64,000 nucleotides of DNA from JAJEFO01 sp965214325 (GTDB taxonomy: Bacteria; Pseudomonadota; Alphaproteobacteria; Rhodobacterales; Rhodobacteraceae): the NCBI GenBank assembly GCA_965214325.1, contig CBDCBG010000006.1, positions 1,054,001-1,118,000 of the forward strand, written 5' to 3'. The notes below the pieces were generated by a model. The model ran no database searches. It was given only the letters and a program-made list of their open reading frames with translations, and had not been told where the DNA came from. A program made the translations under genes and the position numbers. This document shows positions 15,937 to 23,800 of the stretch, piece after piece (position 1 is the first letter of the stretch; each line of letters begins with the position of its first letter).

Positions 15937-16611
15937 TCACCCGCCAGATGCGTCCGCCCGTTCGTCCTCGGCAAACATTTCCGCCTGGTGAGCAGACTCC
16001 TCGCCGCTCTCATCGGGTGCAGCGCCGGGCGGAGGACGGCTATCCAGAAGGCCGGCTGACCGAAGCTCTTTCAGGCCGGGAAGGTCCTTCGTGCTCTCGA
16101 GTCCGAAGTGGTCCAGAAATTTCTGGGTCACGACATAGGTCACGGGCCGTCCGGGAGTCATCCTGCGCCGGCCCAGCCTAATCCACTCAAGCTCGAAGAG
16201 CTGGTCAAGCGTTCCCCGGCTGACGCTCACGCCGCGAATTTCCTCGATCTCCGCGCGGGTCGCCGGCTGGTGATAGGCAATGATCGTCAGCGTCTCGATC
16301 GCGGCTCGACTCAACCTGCGCGTCTCAACGGTTTCCTTCGTCATCAGGAATCCGAGATCGGGCGACGTCCGGATTGCCCAGCCACCGCCTGACTTCCGCA
16401 CGGTCACGCCCCGCCCCTCGTAACGCGCCTGCAACAGTTCAAGCGCCTTGGCTGCGTCGCTTCCGTGGGGCATGCGTGCATTGAGGTCGACAACGGAGAT
16501 CGGTTCCGCTGACGCGAACAGGATGGCCTCGACCATCCGCTCCTGCTCGTCCAGCGGCGGGGCCTCGAACAGGCTTTCGAGCGCCTCCACGGTCTCGTTC
16601 GTGTCAGCCAC
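15937..16611 (-). CDS. scpB: segregation and condensation protein B
   Basis: A 224-residue ScpB, the winged-helix subunit that links ScpA and SMC in bacterial condensin. Family blocks are EQERMVEAILFASAEPISV, WAIRTSPDLGFLM, LSRAAIETLTIIAYHQPATRAEIEEIRGV and GRPVTYVVTQKFLDHFGLE. The start is taken as GTG at 16611 (VADTNETVEALESLF), overlapping the end of scpA by 8 bp. The open frame continues upstream within scpA but has no family similarity there. The acidic C-terminal tail is variable. Confidence 0.94.
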   Translation of the reverse strand: MADTNETVEALESLFEAPPLDEQERMVEAILFASAEPISVVDLNARMPHGSDAAKALELLQARYEGRGVTVRKSGGGWAIRTSPDLGFLMTKETVETRRLSRAAIETLTIIAYHQPATRAEIEEIRGVSVSRGTLDQLFELEWIRLGRRRMTPGRPVTYVVTQKFLDHFGLESTKDLPGLKELRSAGLLDSRPPPGAAPDESGEESAHQAEMFAEDERADASGG

Positions 16612-17386
16612 TCTGAACCACCTTGATCTGGATCGGCGCGAATGTCTCGCTTTGCCGAATCTGAATCGCTCCGCCCTTCGCAAGCTCCAGCGATGCGGCA
16701 AAATTGGATGCCGTGGCCGAACGGCGCCGCTTCGGGTCGGTCTCCCAGCCTTCCGGCAGGTAGGACATCAGGTCGGTCCATTCGCCCGCATATCCGATCA
16801 GGCCTCGCATTCGCTCCAGCGCTTGCTCGAGCGTCATGACGTGTTCGCGGATGAACGTGAACGGGCGAAACTCGTCGCGGGTGCGAACCCGGGCGTAGCC
16901 CTGCATGAGATCCAGGAGAGAAGCGGTGTAGCGAACGCGGCGCACGCGGGTCACGTCTTCAGGAATGCCGCGCACAAAGAAGTCCCTGCCCTTCTGGTCC
17001 CGTGCCATGAGCTTGGCCGCGGAATCCCGCATCGCGGCCAGACGTTCGAGCTGGAACGCAAGACGCGCTGCCAGTTCCTCGCCTGATTGTCCCCCGTCAT
17101 CCAGGTCTCGCGGCAAGAGCAGCCGGGACTTCAGAAAGGTCAGCCAGGCCGCCAGGACCAGATAGTCGGCCGCGAGCTCGATCCTGAGGGTCTTCGCGCG
17201 CGCGATGAACAGGAGGTACTGCTCTGCCAGTGCCAGCACGCTGATCTTGCGAAGATCCACCTTCTGGTTGCGCGCAAGCTGGAGAAGCAGGTCGAGCGGC
17301 CCCTCGAACCCGTCCACGTCGACGTGCAACGCATCGGGCTCTACGCGGGCCACGATCTCGTCGAAATCTGCGTCACCGTCCGGCAT
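16604..17386 (-). CDS. scpA: segregation and condensation protein A
   Basis: A 260-residue kleisin ScpA that bridges SMC heads in chromosome condensation. The N-terminal SMC-neck motif is VDVDGFEGPLDLLLQLARNQKVDLRKISVLALAEQY (given in short as FEGPLDLLLQL). The central part has DYLVLAAWLTFLKSRLLLP, and the C-terminal winged helix contains EQALERMRGLIG and RRRSATASNFAASLELAKGG. It overlaps nagZ by 14 bp upstream and scpB by 8 bp downstream, so the genes are translationally coupled. Confidence 0.95.
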   Translation of the reverse strand: MPDGDADFDEIVARVEPDALHVDVDGFEGPLDLLLQLARNQKVDLRKISVLALAEQYLLFIARAKTLRIELAADYLVLAAWLTFLKSRLLLPRDLDDGGQSGEELAARLAFQLERLAAMRDSAAKLMARDQKGRDFFVRGIPEDVTRVRRVRYTASLLDLMQGYARVRTRDEFRPFTFIREHVMTLEQALERMRGLIGYAGEWTDLMSYLPEGWETDPKRRRSATASNFAASLELAKGGAIQIRQSETFAPIQIKVVQSG

Positions 17387-18407
17387 TCTTCCCCGCTTTC
17401 TGAATCAGTGCCGCAAATTCGGCTTCAATTTCAGAAATGTCAACATCTAGTAGGTGCTTCCGCCCCGAAATCGCAATATCTGCCAAATGCCCTGCCGATG
17501 GCGACATTTCCCCCACTGCCGCCGCAATTGCCGACATCTCGGAGAGATCGCCATTGCAATGGAGAACCAGATCGCATCCGGCCTCACGTGCCGATGCGGC
17601 CCGGGCATCCACCTTGCCGGACAGCGCCCCCATCGAGATGTCGTCCGTCAGCAAGAGCCCCGAAATCCCAAGCTCCTCACGCAGATACGTCAAGCCGGAC
17701 GCGGAAAGCGTCATGGGCCGACGAGAATCGATTTCCGGAACGACGACGTGAGCCGTCATCGCCATTGGCAGGTCTGCGAGTTCGCGAAACGGCACGAAAT
17801 CGGTCTCGAGAAGTTCGGCAAGCGGGGCGTCGATGCAAGGCAGGGCATCGTGACTGTCGCGTGTGGCGCGTCCGTGGCCGGGCGCATGCTTGAGGACGGG
17901 CAGGCAGCCGGCATCCGTCAGGCCGGCGACCAACGCACGTGCCATGGCTGTTACCACTGATGCAGTGGTGCCGAGGCAGCGATTCCTGATGAAGGGATGG
18001 GTTTCGGGCCTGGCGATGTCCACGCATGGGGCGCAATTCACGTCTATCCCGTGATCGAGAATCTCGGTCCCGATCAGGAACCCGCGCAGATACATCGCCC
18101 TTTCGGCCTCGGGCGACACGCCACCGCAACCGGCGAACGCCTTCACCTGATCGAGGGGAGGCATCCACTCGCGCCAATGGGGCGCCCGCATCCGCTGAAC
18201 GCGGCCGCCCTCCTGATCGATCAATATCGGTGCATCACGCCCGACTGCCTCGCGAAGCTCCGCCGTCAGGCGGCGAAGCTGACCGGGCGACTCGCAGTGC
18301 CGTTGAAACACGATGAACCCGAAGGGCTCCGCCTCGGAGAAAAACCTGGCCTCTCGGCGACCAAGCTCCGGCCCCGACGGCGCAAAGATATACGCGCCGG
18401 TCTGCAC
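17373..18407 (-). CDS. nagZ: beta-N-acetylhexosaminidase NagZ
   Basis: A 344-residue glycoside hydrolase family 3 enzyme that removes N-acetylglucosamine from muropeptides during cell-wall recycling. It shows PILIDQEGGRVQRMR (about 61-75), NCAPCVDIARPETHPFI, the catalytic loop motif KHAPGHGRATRDSHDALP (His and Asp of the NagZ loop, about 173-190) and ISGLLLTDDISMGAL with the nucleophile Asp (about 260). No signal peptide, as expected for a cytoplasmic enzyme. It lies directly after the SPOR gene with no gap. Confidence 0.94.
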   Translation of the reverse strand: MQTGAYIFAPSGPELGRREARFFSEAEPFGFIVFQRHCESPGQLRRLTAELREAVGRDAPILIDQEGGRVQRMRAPHWREWMPPLDQVKAFAGCGGVSPEAERAMYLRGFLIGTEILDHGIDVNCAPCVDIARPETHPFIRNRCLGTTASVVTAMARALVAGLTDAGCLPVLKHAPGHGRATRDSHDALPCIDAPLAELLETDFVPFRELADLPMAMTAHVVVPEIDSRRPMTLSASGLTYLREELGISGLLLTDDISMGALSGKVDARAASAREAGCDLVLHCNGDLSEMSAIAAAVGEMSPSAGHLADIAISGRKHLLDVDISEIEAEFAALIQKAGKNAGR

Positions 18408-19361
18408 TTACTGCTGCACAGCGGGGACGCAGTCTGCACCATCCGCCTGCAACACGGAGCAAAAGCGCCGAGCATCGGCCAAATCCACAAAGCCCGTTGC
18501 CCGCAACCTGTAGAACGTGCGGCCACCTGACTCCACTTCCTGCACGACCCGTTGCTTTCCGACCATGTAGTCACCGAAGCGAGCAGCGATTTTCTCCCAC
18601 TCAGCATCCGCAGCACCCGCGTCGCCATATGCGCCGAACTGCACGAGCCTCGTGCCCGGCGGGACTTCCATGTGCCGGGCCTCCTGGCCGGTGCCTGAGC
18701 CTGCAGCAGGCGCAGCCGAGGCCCGCAGGCCCTCCGGACGCCTCGGAGGCGGCAGAACGGTCGCCGGAATCAAAATTGCACCGGTCGTGCCTCCAGTCGT
18801 GGCCGAGGCTGGCGTCAAGAGATACGCCAACGCTTCCCGAACGGCCAGGTCAGTTCCGGAAAGCACCGTGCCTTCCTGAACGCCGTTCACCAGCTCCGGA
18901 CCGAACTCCGGAGTCTCGCCGACCCTCACGACCGCCTCTTCGACTTCGATCGCGCCACCGGGCAGCGCCACGCCTGCTCCGCCATCAGTGGCGCCCTGCA
19001 GCGCCCCCATGGCAAGATCCTCGTTCTCGTCAAGCGCGACCGGCTCGGAAACCAGCACCACCCTCCTCTCGGAAGTTACATCCGTTCGTTCCTCCGCGAT
19101 CCGGTTGACTGTAAGGCCCAGATTTTCGCTCGCCAGCCCGCCGGGGTCTTCAGGCAGCACCCGCATCGGACCCGAGAGCGCCTTTATCACAGGGACGCCT
19201 GTCACGTCCCTGACCCATAGTTGCCATGCCCAAGTCATCAGCCCCGCAATCAGCAGCACCGAAAGGAGCGCCCCGGCCAAATTCATGGCAGCCTCAAGGA
19301 ATCCACTCTCGGCAGACTCTTCGTGATCTTCGAAATCGATTGCCGTCATTCCGTGCCTCAT
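18408..19361 (-). CDS. SPOR domain-containing membrane protein
   Basis: A 317-residue bitopic inner-membrane protein: a short acidic cytoplasmic start (MTAIDFEDHEESAES), one TM helix (about 24-46, AAMNLAGALLSVLLIAGLMTW), a long low-complexity periplasmic linker (about 60-235), and a C-terminal SPOR domain (about 238-317, RLVQFGAYGDAGAADAEWEKI ... FYRLRATGFVDLADARRFC). SPOR domains bind peptidoglycan strands lacking stem peptides at the division site. A second ATG at 19349 is an equally good start. It sits between argS and nagZ, its standard place in Rhodobacterales. Confidence 0.9.
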   Translation of the reverse strand: MRHGMTAIDFEDHEESAESGFLEAAMNLAGALLSVLLIAGLMTWAWQLWVRDVTGVPVIKALSGPMRVLPEDPGGLASENLGLTVNRIAEERTDVTSERRVVLVSEPVALDENEDLAMGALQGATDGGAGVALPGGAIEVEEAVVRVGETPEFGPELVNGVQEGTVLSGTDLAVREALAYLLTPASATTGGTTGAILIPATVLPPPRRPEGLRASAAPAAGSGTGQEARHMEVPPGTRLVQFGAYGDAGAADAEWEKIAARFGDYMVGKQRVVQEVESGGRTFYRLRATGFVDLADARRFCSVLQADGADCVPAVQQ

Positions 19362-19428
19362 TACTGCCGCCGGTTGCTCCAGCAGTCATCCTGCTCGTCA
19401 CGCGCACGGTCCGGGCACTTGTTGTTTT

Positions 19429-21153
19429 TCAGCGCATTTCCTCGACCGGCGTCACGCCCAGAATACCCAATCCATTGGAAATTACAATGCCCGCGGCGCG
19501 GGGAAGCGCGATCTTCCTCGCTGTCGCCACGGGATCCCCCTCGTGCAGGAAACGCAGTGCAGGCTTGGAATTGCCAATGTTCCAAAGGGCATGGAACTCT
19601 GATGCGAGGTCATGAAGATAGAAGGCGATGCGGTGGGGCTCATGGTTTCGAGCAGCAAGCTCGACCAGCCTGGGCCACTCGGCGACCTTGCGTGCCAAGG
19701 CAAATTCGGCCTCGTCCTCAAGCTTCGCATCGTCAGACCAGTCGAGATGCATCTCCTCGGCCCTGCGCATTACGGAGCGAACGCGTGCGTGCGCATATTG
19801 CACATAGAAGACGGGATTGTCCTTGGATTGCTCTGTCACCTTGTTGAGGTCGAAGTCCAGCGGCGCGTCATTCTTGCGGGTCAGCATCACCATCCGGGTC
19901 ACGTCCGCACCCACGCGCTCAACCAGGTCCTGCAGCGCCACGAACGTGCCTGCCCGCTTGGACATCCTCAAGGGCTTGCCACTCTCCCAGAACCGGACCA
20001 GCTGGGTCAGCTTGATGTCCAAGGGCACGCGCCCGTCCGAAAGAGCCGATACGGCAGCCGACATGCGCTTAACGTAACCGCCGTGGTCGGCACCGAAGAC
20101 ATTGATCAATTCGTCGTAGTCCCGAGAAATCTTGTCCCAGTGATATGCGATGTCAGGCGCAAAATACGTCCATGAACCGTCTGACTTCGTAATCGGCCGG
20201 TCCACGTCGTCGCCGTGCGCCGTGGAACGAAAAAGCGTCTGTTCGCGCGGCTCCCAGTCATCGGGCAGCTTGCCCTTCGGAGGCTCAAGCGTGCCCTGAT
20301 AGATGAGATCGCGCTTCTTCAACTCTCCAACCGCCGCCTCGATCCGGCCCGTGCCATAGAGCGACCTCTCGCTGAAGAACACGTCCATCGTCACGCCGAT
20401 GGCCGAAAGGTCGTCCTGGATCAGCTTCATCATCGCCTTGGTCGCGAAATCCCGGACTTCCGGAAGCCACGCCCCTTCGTCCTTGCCGACATGCGCGGCG
20501 CCCGCTCTTTCCTTGAGCGCCTCCGCCACCGGAACAAGGTAGTCGCCCGGGTAGGTGTCCTCGTCGAACGCAACGTCCTGCCCATGCGCCTCCAGGTAAC
20601 GGAGGTATACGGACCTGGCCAACGTGTCGACCTGCGCGCCGCCGTCATTGACGTAGTATTCGCGCGTGACGTCATGGCCCGTGAATTCCAGCAACGATGC
20701 AAGCGCGTCGCCGAAGACCGCTCCCCGCAAATGCCCGACATGCAGTGGCCCGGTCGGATTTGCGGACACGAATTCGACATTGACCCTTGTGCCGGCCCCT
20801 ATGCCGGAGTGACCGAATTGCCGTCCAGCATCGATCGCCTCCGCCAGCACGTCATGCCAGATCACGGGAGCCAGCCGCAGGTTGATGAAGCCAGGGCCTG
20901 CAACTTCGGCGCGAACGATGCTCGGATCATTCATCAGCCTCTCGGCCAGTGTCTCGGCGAGATCTCGCGGCTGCCTGCCCGCGAGCCTTGCAAGCACCAT
21001 CGCGGCATTCGTTGCCATGTCGCCATGGGCCGCGTCCCTTGGCGGCTCCACCGTTACACTGCCCCATGAGAGGTCAGCCGGCAGCACACCCTCCGCCACC
21101 AGGGCGTCAAGCGCTTCCAGAACCGATGCACGGATTTCGCTGAAGATGTTCAT
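19429..21153 (-). CDS. argS: arginyl-tRNA synthetase
   Basis: A 574-residue class I aminoacyl-tRNA synthetase. The HIGH motif is HVGHLRGA within VSANPTGPLHVGHLRG (about 122-136). The KMSKS-equivalent is RMSKRAGTF (about 371), and the C-terminal anticodon-binding domain begins near NPVFYVQYAHARVRSV and ends ALRFLHEGDPV...RAAGIVISNGLGILGVTPVEEM. Length and domain order are normal. It is first in the argS-SPOR-nagZ-scpA-scpB operon, with 67 bp before the SPOR gene. Confidence 0.97.
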   Translation of the reverse strand: MNIFSEIRASVLEALDALVAEGVLPADLSWGSVTVEPPRDAAHGDMATNAAMVLARLAGRQPRDLAETLAERLMNDPSIVRAEVAGPGFINLRLAPVIWHDVLAEAIDAGRQFGHSGIGAGTRVNVEFVSANPTGPLHVGHLRGAVFGDALASLLEFTGHDVTREYYVNDGGAQVDTLARSVYLRYLEAHGQDVAFDEDTYPGDYLVPVAEALKERAGAAHVGKDEGAWLPEVRDFATKAMMKLIQDDLSAIGVTMDVFFSERSLYGTGRIEAAVGELKKRDLIYQGTLEPPKGKLPDDWEPREQTLFRSTAHGDDVDRPITKSDGSWTYFAPDIAYHWDKISRDYDELINVFGADHGGYVKRMSAAVSALSDGRVPLDIKLTQLVRFWESGKPLRMSKRAGTFVALQDLVERVGADVTRMVMLTRKNDAPLDFDLNKVTEQSKDNPVFYVQYAHARVRSVMRRAEEMHLDWSDDAKLEDEAEFALARKVAEWPRLVELAARNHEPHRIAFYLHDLASEFHALWNIGNSKPALRFLHEGDPVATARKIALPRAAGIVISNGLGILGVTPVEEMR

Positions 21154-21232
21154 GTGCGCGGTTTATCACCCGACAGGTTGCAGTCAAACTAGGGCGCGGA
21201 ACACGACCTGCGTCCAAGGCGCGGATCCGGGC

Positions 21233-22381
21233 CTAGTGCCTCGGTTCGACGATGAACTCCTCATGGCACTGGAGAGCAAACCGGTCCGTCATCCCGGCGA
21301 TATAGTCCGAGACGATCCGGGCCAGCTCGGTTTCGCCGTGGACCTTCTCGATGTCTTCGCGCCAGCGGCGGGGCAGCCTTTCAGGGTGCGCGAGAAAGTG
21401 CGGAAACAGGTCCTTGACCACACCCGTCACCTCCTTGCGCCTTTCGACCACCGACGGCGCGCGATACATGCGATCAAACAGGAAATCGCGAATCGCCTTC
21501 AGATCCTGATGGAGCGCATCCGAGAACAGAATGATCTGGAATCCGGCATTGCGAACGTCATCGGGCGCCCGCGGAGCGAGCGTGGCCAGGTTCTGCCTTG
21601 CGGTTTCGATCACGTCCTCGACCAGGACGCCGAAAAACCTGCGCAACGCCTCGTGGCGACGGCGATAGGGGTCGAGACCCGGATGCATTTCGTCCACGCG
21701 CGCGAAGCACCGGCACAGAATCGGCAACCCGGCCAGGTCGTTGGTCGAAAACAGCTTCGCCCTCAATCCGTCATGCAGGTCATGGTGGTTGTAGGCAATG
21801 TCGTCCGAAACCGCGGCGACCTGAGCCTCAGCGCTGGCGAACGTGCCTGTCTCGAGATCATGGCGCTGCTGGTAGGCAGCAAGCGCCCAGGGCAGGTCGC
21901 CAGTCACCGGGCCGTTGTGCTTCGCGATTCCTTCCAGCGTCTCCCAAGTCAGGTTGAGGCCATCAAATTCGGCGTAGTGCCGCTCAAGATCGGTCACGAT
22001 GCGCAATGCCTGCGCGTTGTGGTCGAAACCGCCGTAAGGCGCCATCAGTTCCGAAAGGGCATCCTCGCCGGTGTGACCGAAGGGTGTATGGCCAAGATCG
22101 TGCGCCAAGGCCACGGCTTCGGTAAGTTCCGTGCTGATTCCGAGCGCACTTGAAATGGTGCGCGCCACCTGGGCGACTTCGATCGAATGCGTCAGCCGCG
22201 TCCGGAAGTAGTCCCCCTCATGCTCGATGAAGACCTGCGTCTTGTGCTGGAGCCGGCGGAACGCGCTGGAATGAATGATGCGGTCGCGATCACGCTGAAA
22301 GCACGACCGGAAAGCGCTTTGCCCCTCGGGAAACAAGCGCCCGCGACTCCTTGTCGGATCCGATGCATAGCGCTCCAACAT
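21233..22381 (-). CDS. dgt: deoxyguanosinetriphosphate triphosphohydrolase-like protein
   Basis: A 382-residue HD-domain dNTPase. Metal-binding HD residues are in TRLTHSIEVAQVART (about 62-76) and AHDLGHTPFGHTGEDAL (about 92-108), followed by GGFDHNAQALRIVTDLE and AYNHHDLHDGLRAKLFS (second histidine/aspartate set). The N-terminus FRSCFQRDRDRIIHSSAFRRLQHKTQVF is typical of the alphaproteobacterial type. It hydrolyses dNTPs to deoxynucleosides and tripolyphosphate. It is divergent from the erpA-type gene, only 53 bp away. Confidence 0.93.
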   Translation of the reverse strand: MLERYASDPTRSRGRLFPEGQSAFRSCFQRDRDRIIHSSAFRRLQHKTQVFIEHEGDYFRTRLTHSIEVAQVARTISSALGISTELTEAVALAHDLGHTPFGHTGEDALSELMAPYGGFDHNAQALRIVTDLERHYAEFDGLNLTWETLEGIAKHNGPVTGDLPWALAAYQQRHDLETGTFASAEAQVAAVSDDIAYNHHDLHDGLRAKLFSTNDLAGLPILCRCFARVDEMHPGLDPYRRRHEALRRFFGVLVEDVIETARQNLATLAPRAPDDVRNAGFQIILFSDALHQDLKAIRDFLFDRMYRAPSVVERRKEVTGVVKDLFPHFLAHPERLPRRWREDIEKVHGETELARIVSDYIAGMTDRFALQCHEEFIVEPRH

Positions 22382-22434
22382 CGGCCTTCCCTTGCCCGGC
22401 TGTGCCGCGTCCCATATATTCAGCTATGCCTTGA

Positions 22435-22788
22435 ATGAAAACGCCGGAGTTCGGCATGGACATCGCCATCCCCCCTCAGGTCACGCACCGCGCATTCGAC
22501 CGGCTGGCCGAAATCAATTCAGGCGTGAAGGATCCCAAGGCGCTGCGCGTCGCGGTCGAGGGCGGCGGCTGCTCCGGCTTCCAGTACAACATCGACCTCG
22601 ACGAACCGACGGAAGGAGATCTTGTTCTCGAATGCGAGGGACAGAAAGTCGTCGTGGACGAGGTGTCGCTTCCATTCCTGTCAAACGCGGTCATTGACTT
22701 CTCGGACGAACTCATCGGCGCGCGCTTCGTTGTGGAGAATCCCAACGCGACATCCAGTTGCGGCTGCGGCACTTCGTTTTCGATCTGA
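22435..22788 (+). CDS. erpA: iron-sulfur cluster insertion protein (IscA/ErpA type)
   Basis: A 117-residue A-type carrier for Fe-S clusters. All three cysteines are in place: GGGCSGFQYNI (about 46) and the C-terminal SSCGCGTSFS (about 109-111). The start may be the ATG at 22456 (MDIAIPPQVTHRAF) instead of 22435. The ErpA/IscA subtypes are hard to separate by eye. Location beside dgt is conserved in Rhodobacterales. Confidence 0.9.
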   Translation: MKTPEFGMDIAIPPQVTHRAFDRLAEINSGVKDPKALRVAVEGGGCSGFQYNIDLDEPTEGDLVLECEGQKVVVDEVSLPFLSNAVIDFSDELIGARFVVENPNATSSCGCGTSFSI

Positions 22789-22957
22789 CCCGGTCACGCG
22801 CACCGACGATAGGCTTCGGCCGCGCGATTCTTCCTTGGGACACGCCCTGGTTCACCGCGATCGCGCCGCTGGCGCCGGCGTTGGCACGGGGTGCTGCCCT
22901 TCCGGCCTGCTTGCCGAGTCCGGGCGGATGGTCCAAAACCTGACACGGAGGGACCAA

Positions 22958-23737
22958 ATGCGCATCGCGACATTCAACATCAACGGAATCAAGGCGCGCT
23001 TCGAAGGGTTGACGGACTGGCTTGGCACCGGCGCGCCCGACGTTGCCCTTCTTCAGGAGGTCAAGTCTTTGGACGAGGCCTTCCCCCGTGAGCGCTTCGA
23101 GGATCTTGGCTACGCCGTGGAGACCCACGGCCAGAAGGGATTCAACGGCGTGGCAATACTCTCAAGGCTCCCGCTCGAGGATGTGATCCGCGGCCTCCCG
23201 GGCGATCCGAACGACGGGCAGGCACGCTGGATCGAAGCGACCGTGATTGACAGGAAACCGGTTCGCGTCTGCTGCCTCTATCTTCCAAACGGCAATCCGG
23301 CCCCGGGCGAGAAATACGACTACAAGCTCGTCTGGATGAAGCGCCTGCAGCGAAGGGCCATGGAATTGCTGGCTGCCGAGGAGCCGTCAGTCATGGCCGG
23401 TGACTACAACGTGATTCCACAGGACGAGGATGCGGCCCGGCCGGATGCATGGCGCGAGGATGCGCTTGCAAGGCCCGAAACCCGCGCAGCTTTTCGCGAG
23501 ATCCTCAACCTGGGCTTCACCGACGCCTTCCGCGCGCGGCACCAGGATCCCGGTCACTACTCGTTCTGGGACTACCAGCGGAATGCCTTCGACCGAAACG
23601 ACGGCATCCGGATCGATCATCTGCTGCTGACTCCGCAGGCAGCGGACCTGATGAGCGACTGCTGGATCGAGGTGGAGGTGCGCGGTCGTGAAAGGCCTTC
23701 GGACCATACTCCTGTCTGGATTGAACTGGACGCCTGA
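22958..23737 (+). CDS. xth: exodeoxyribonuclease III
   Basis: A 259-residue AP endonuclease/3'-5' exonuclease. The start is the ATG in GGGACCAAATG, giving MRIATFNINGIKARF. Active-site motifs in order are NINGIKAR (Asn 8), LLQEVKS (Glu, about 32), CLYLPNGNP, MAGDYNVIPQDEDA (Asp and Asn, about 148-150) and IRIDHLL with the closing SDHTPVWIELD (Asp-His). The open frame extends upstream through the erpA 3' end but is not coding there. It is convergent with uvrA. Confidence 0.95.
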   Translation: MRIATFNINGIKARFEGLTDWLGTGAPDVALLQEVKSLDEAFPRERFEDLGYAVETHGQKGFNGVAILSRLPLEDVIRGLPGDPNDGQARWIEATVIDRKPVRVCCLYLPNGNPAPGEKYDYKLVWMKRLQRRAMELLAAEEPSVMAGDYNVIPQDEDAARPDAWREDALARPETRAAFREILNLGFTDAFRARHQDPGHYSFWDYQRNAFDRNDGIRIDHLLLTPQAADLMSDCWIEVEVRGRERPSDHTPVWIELDA

Positions 23738-23800
23738 ACCGGCCTCCCACGCTCCAGGGCGCCCTCAGCCTGGCGGTGCTGCAGGGAGCACTCACCGCGA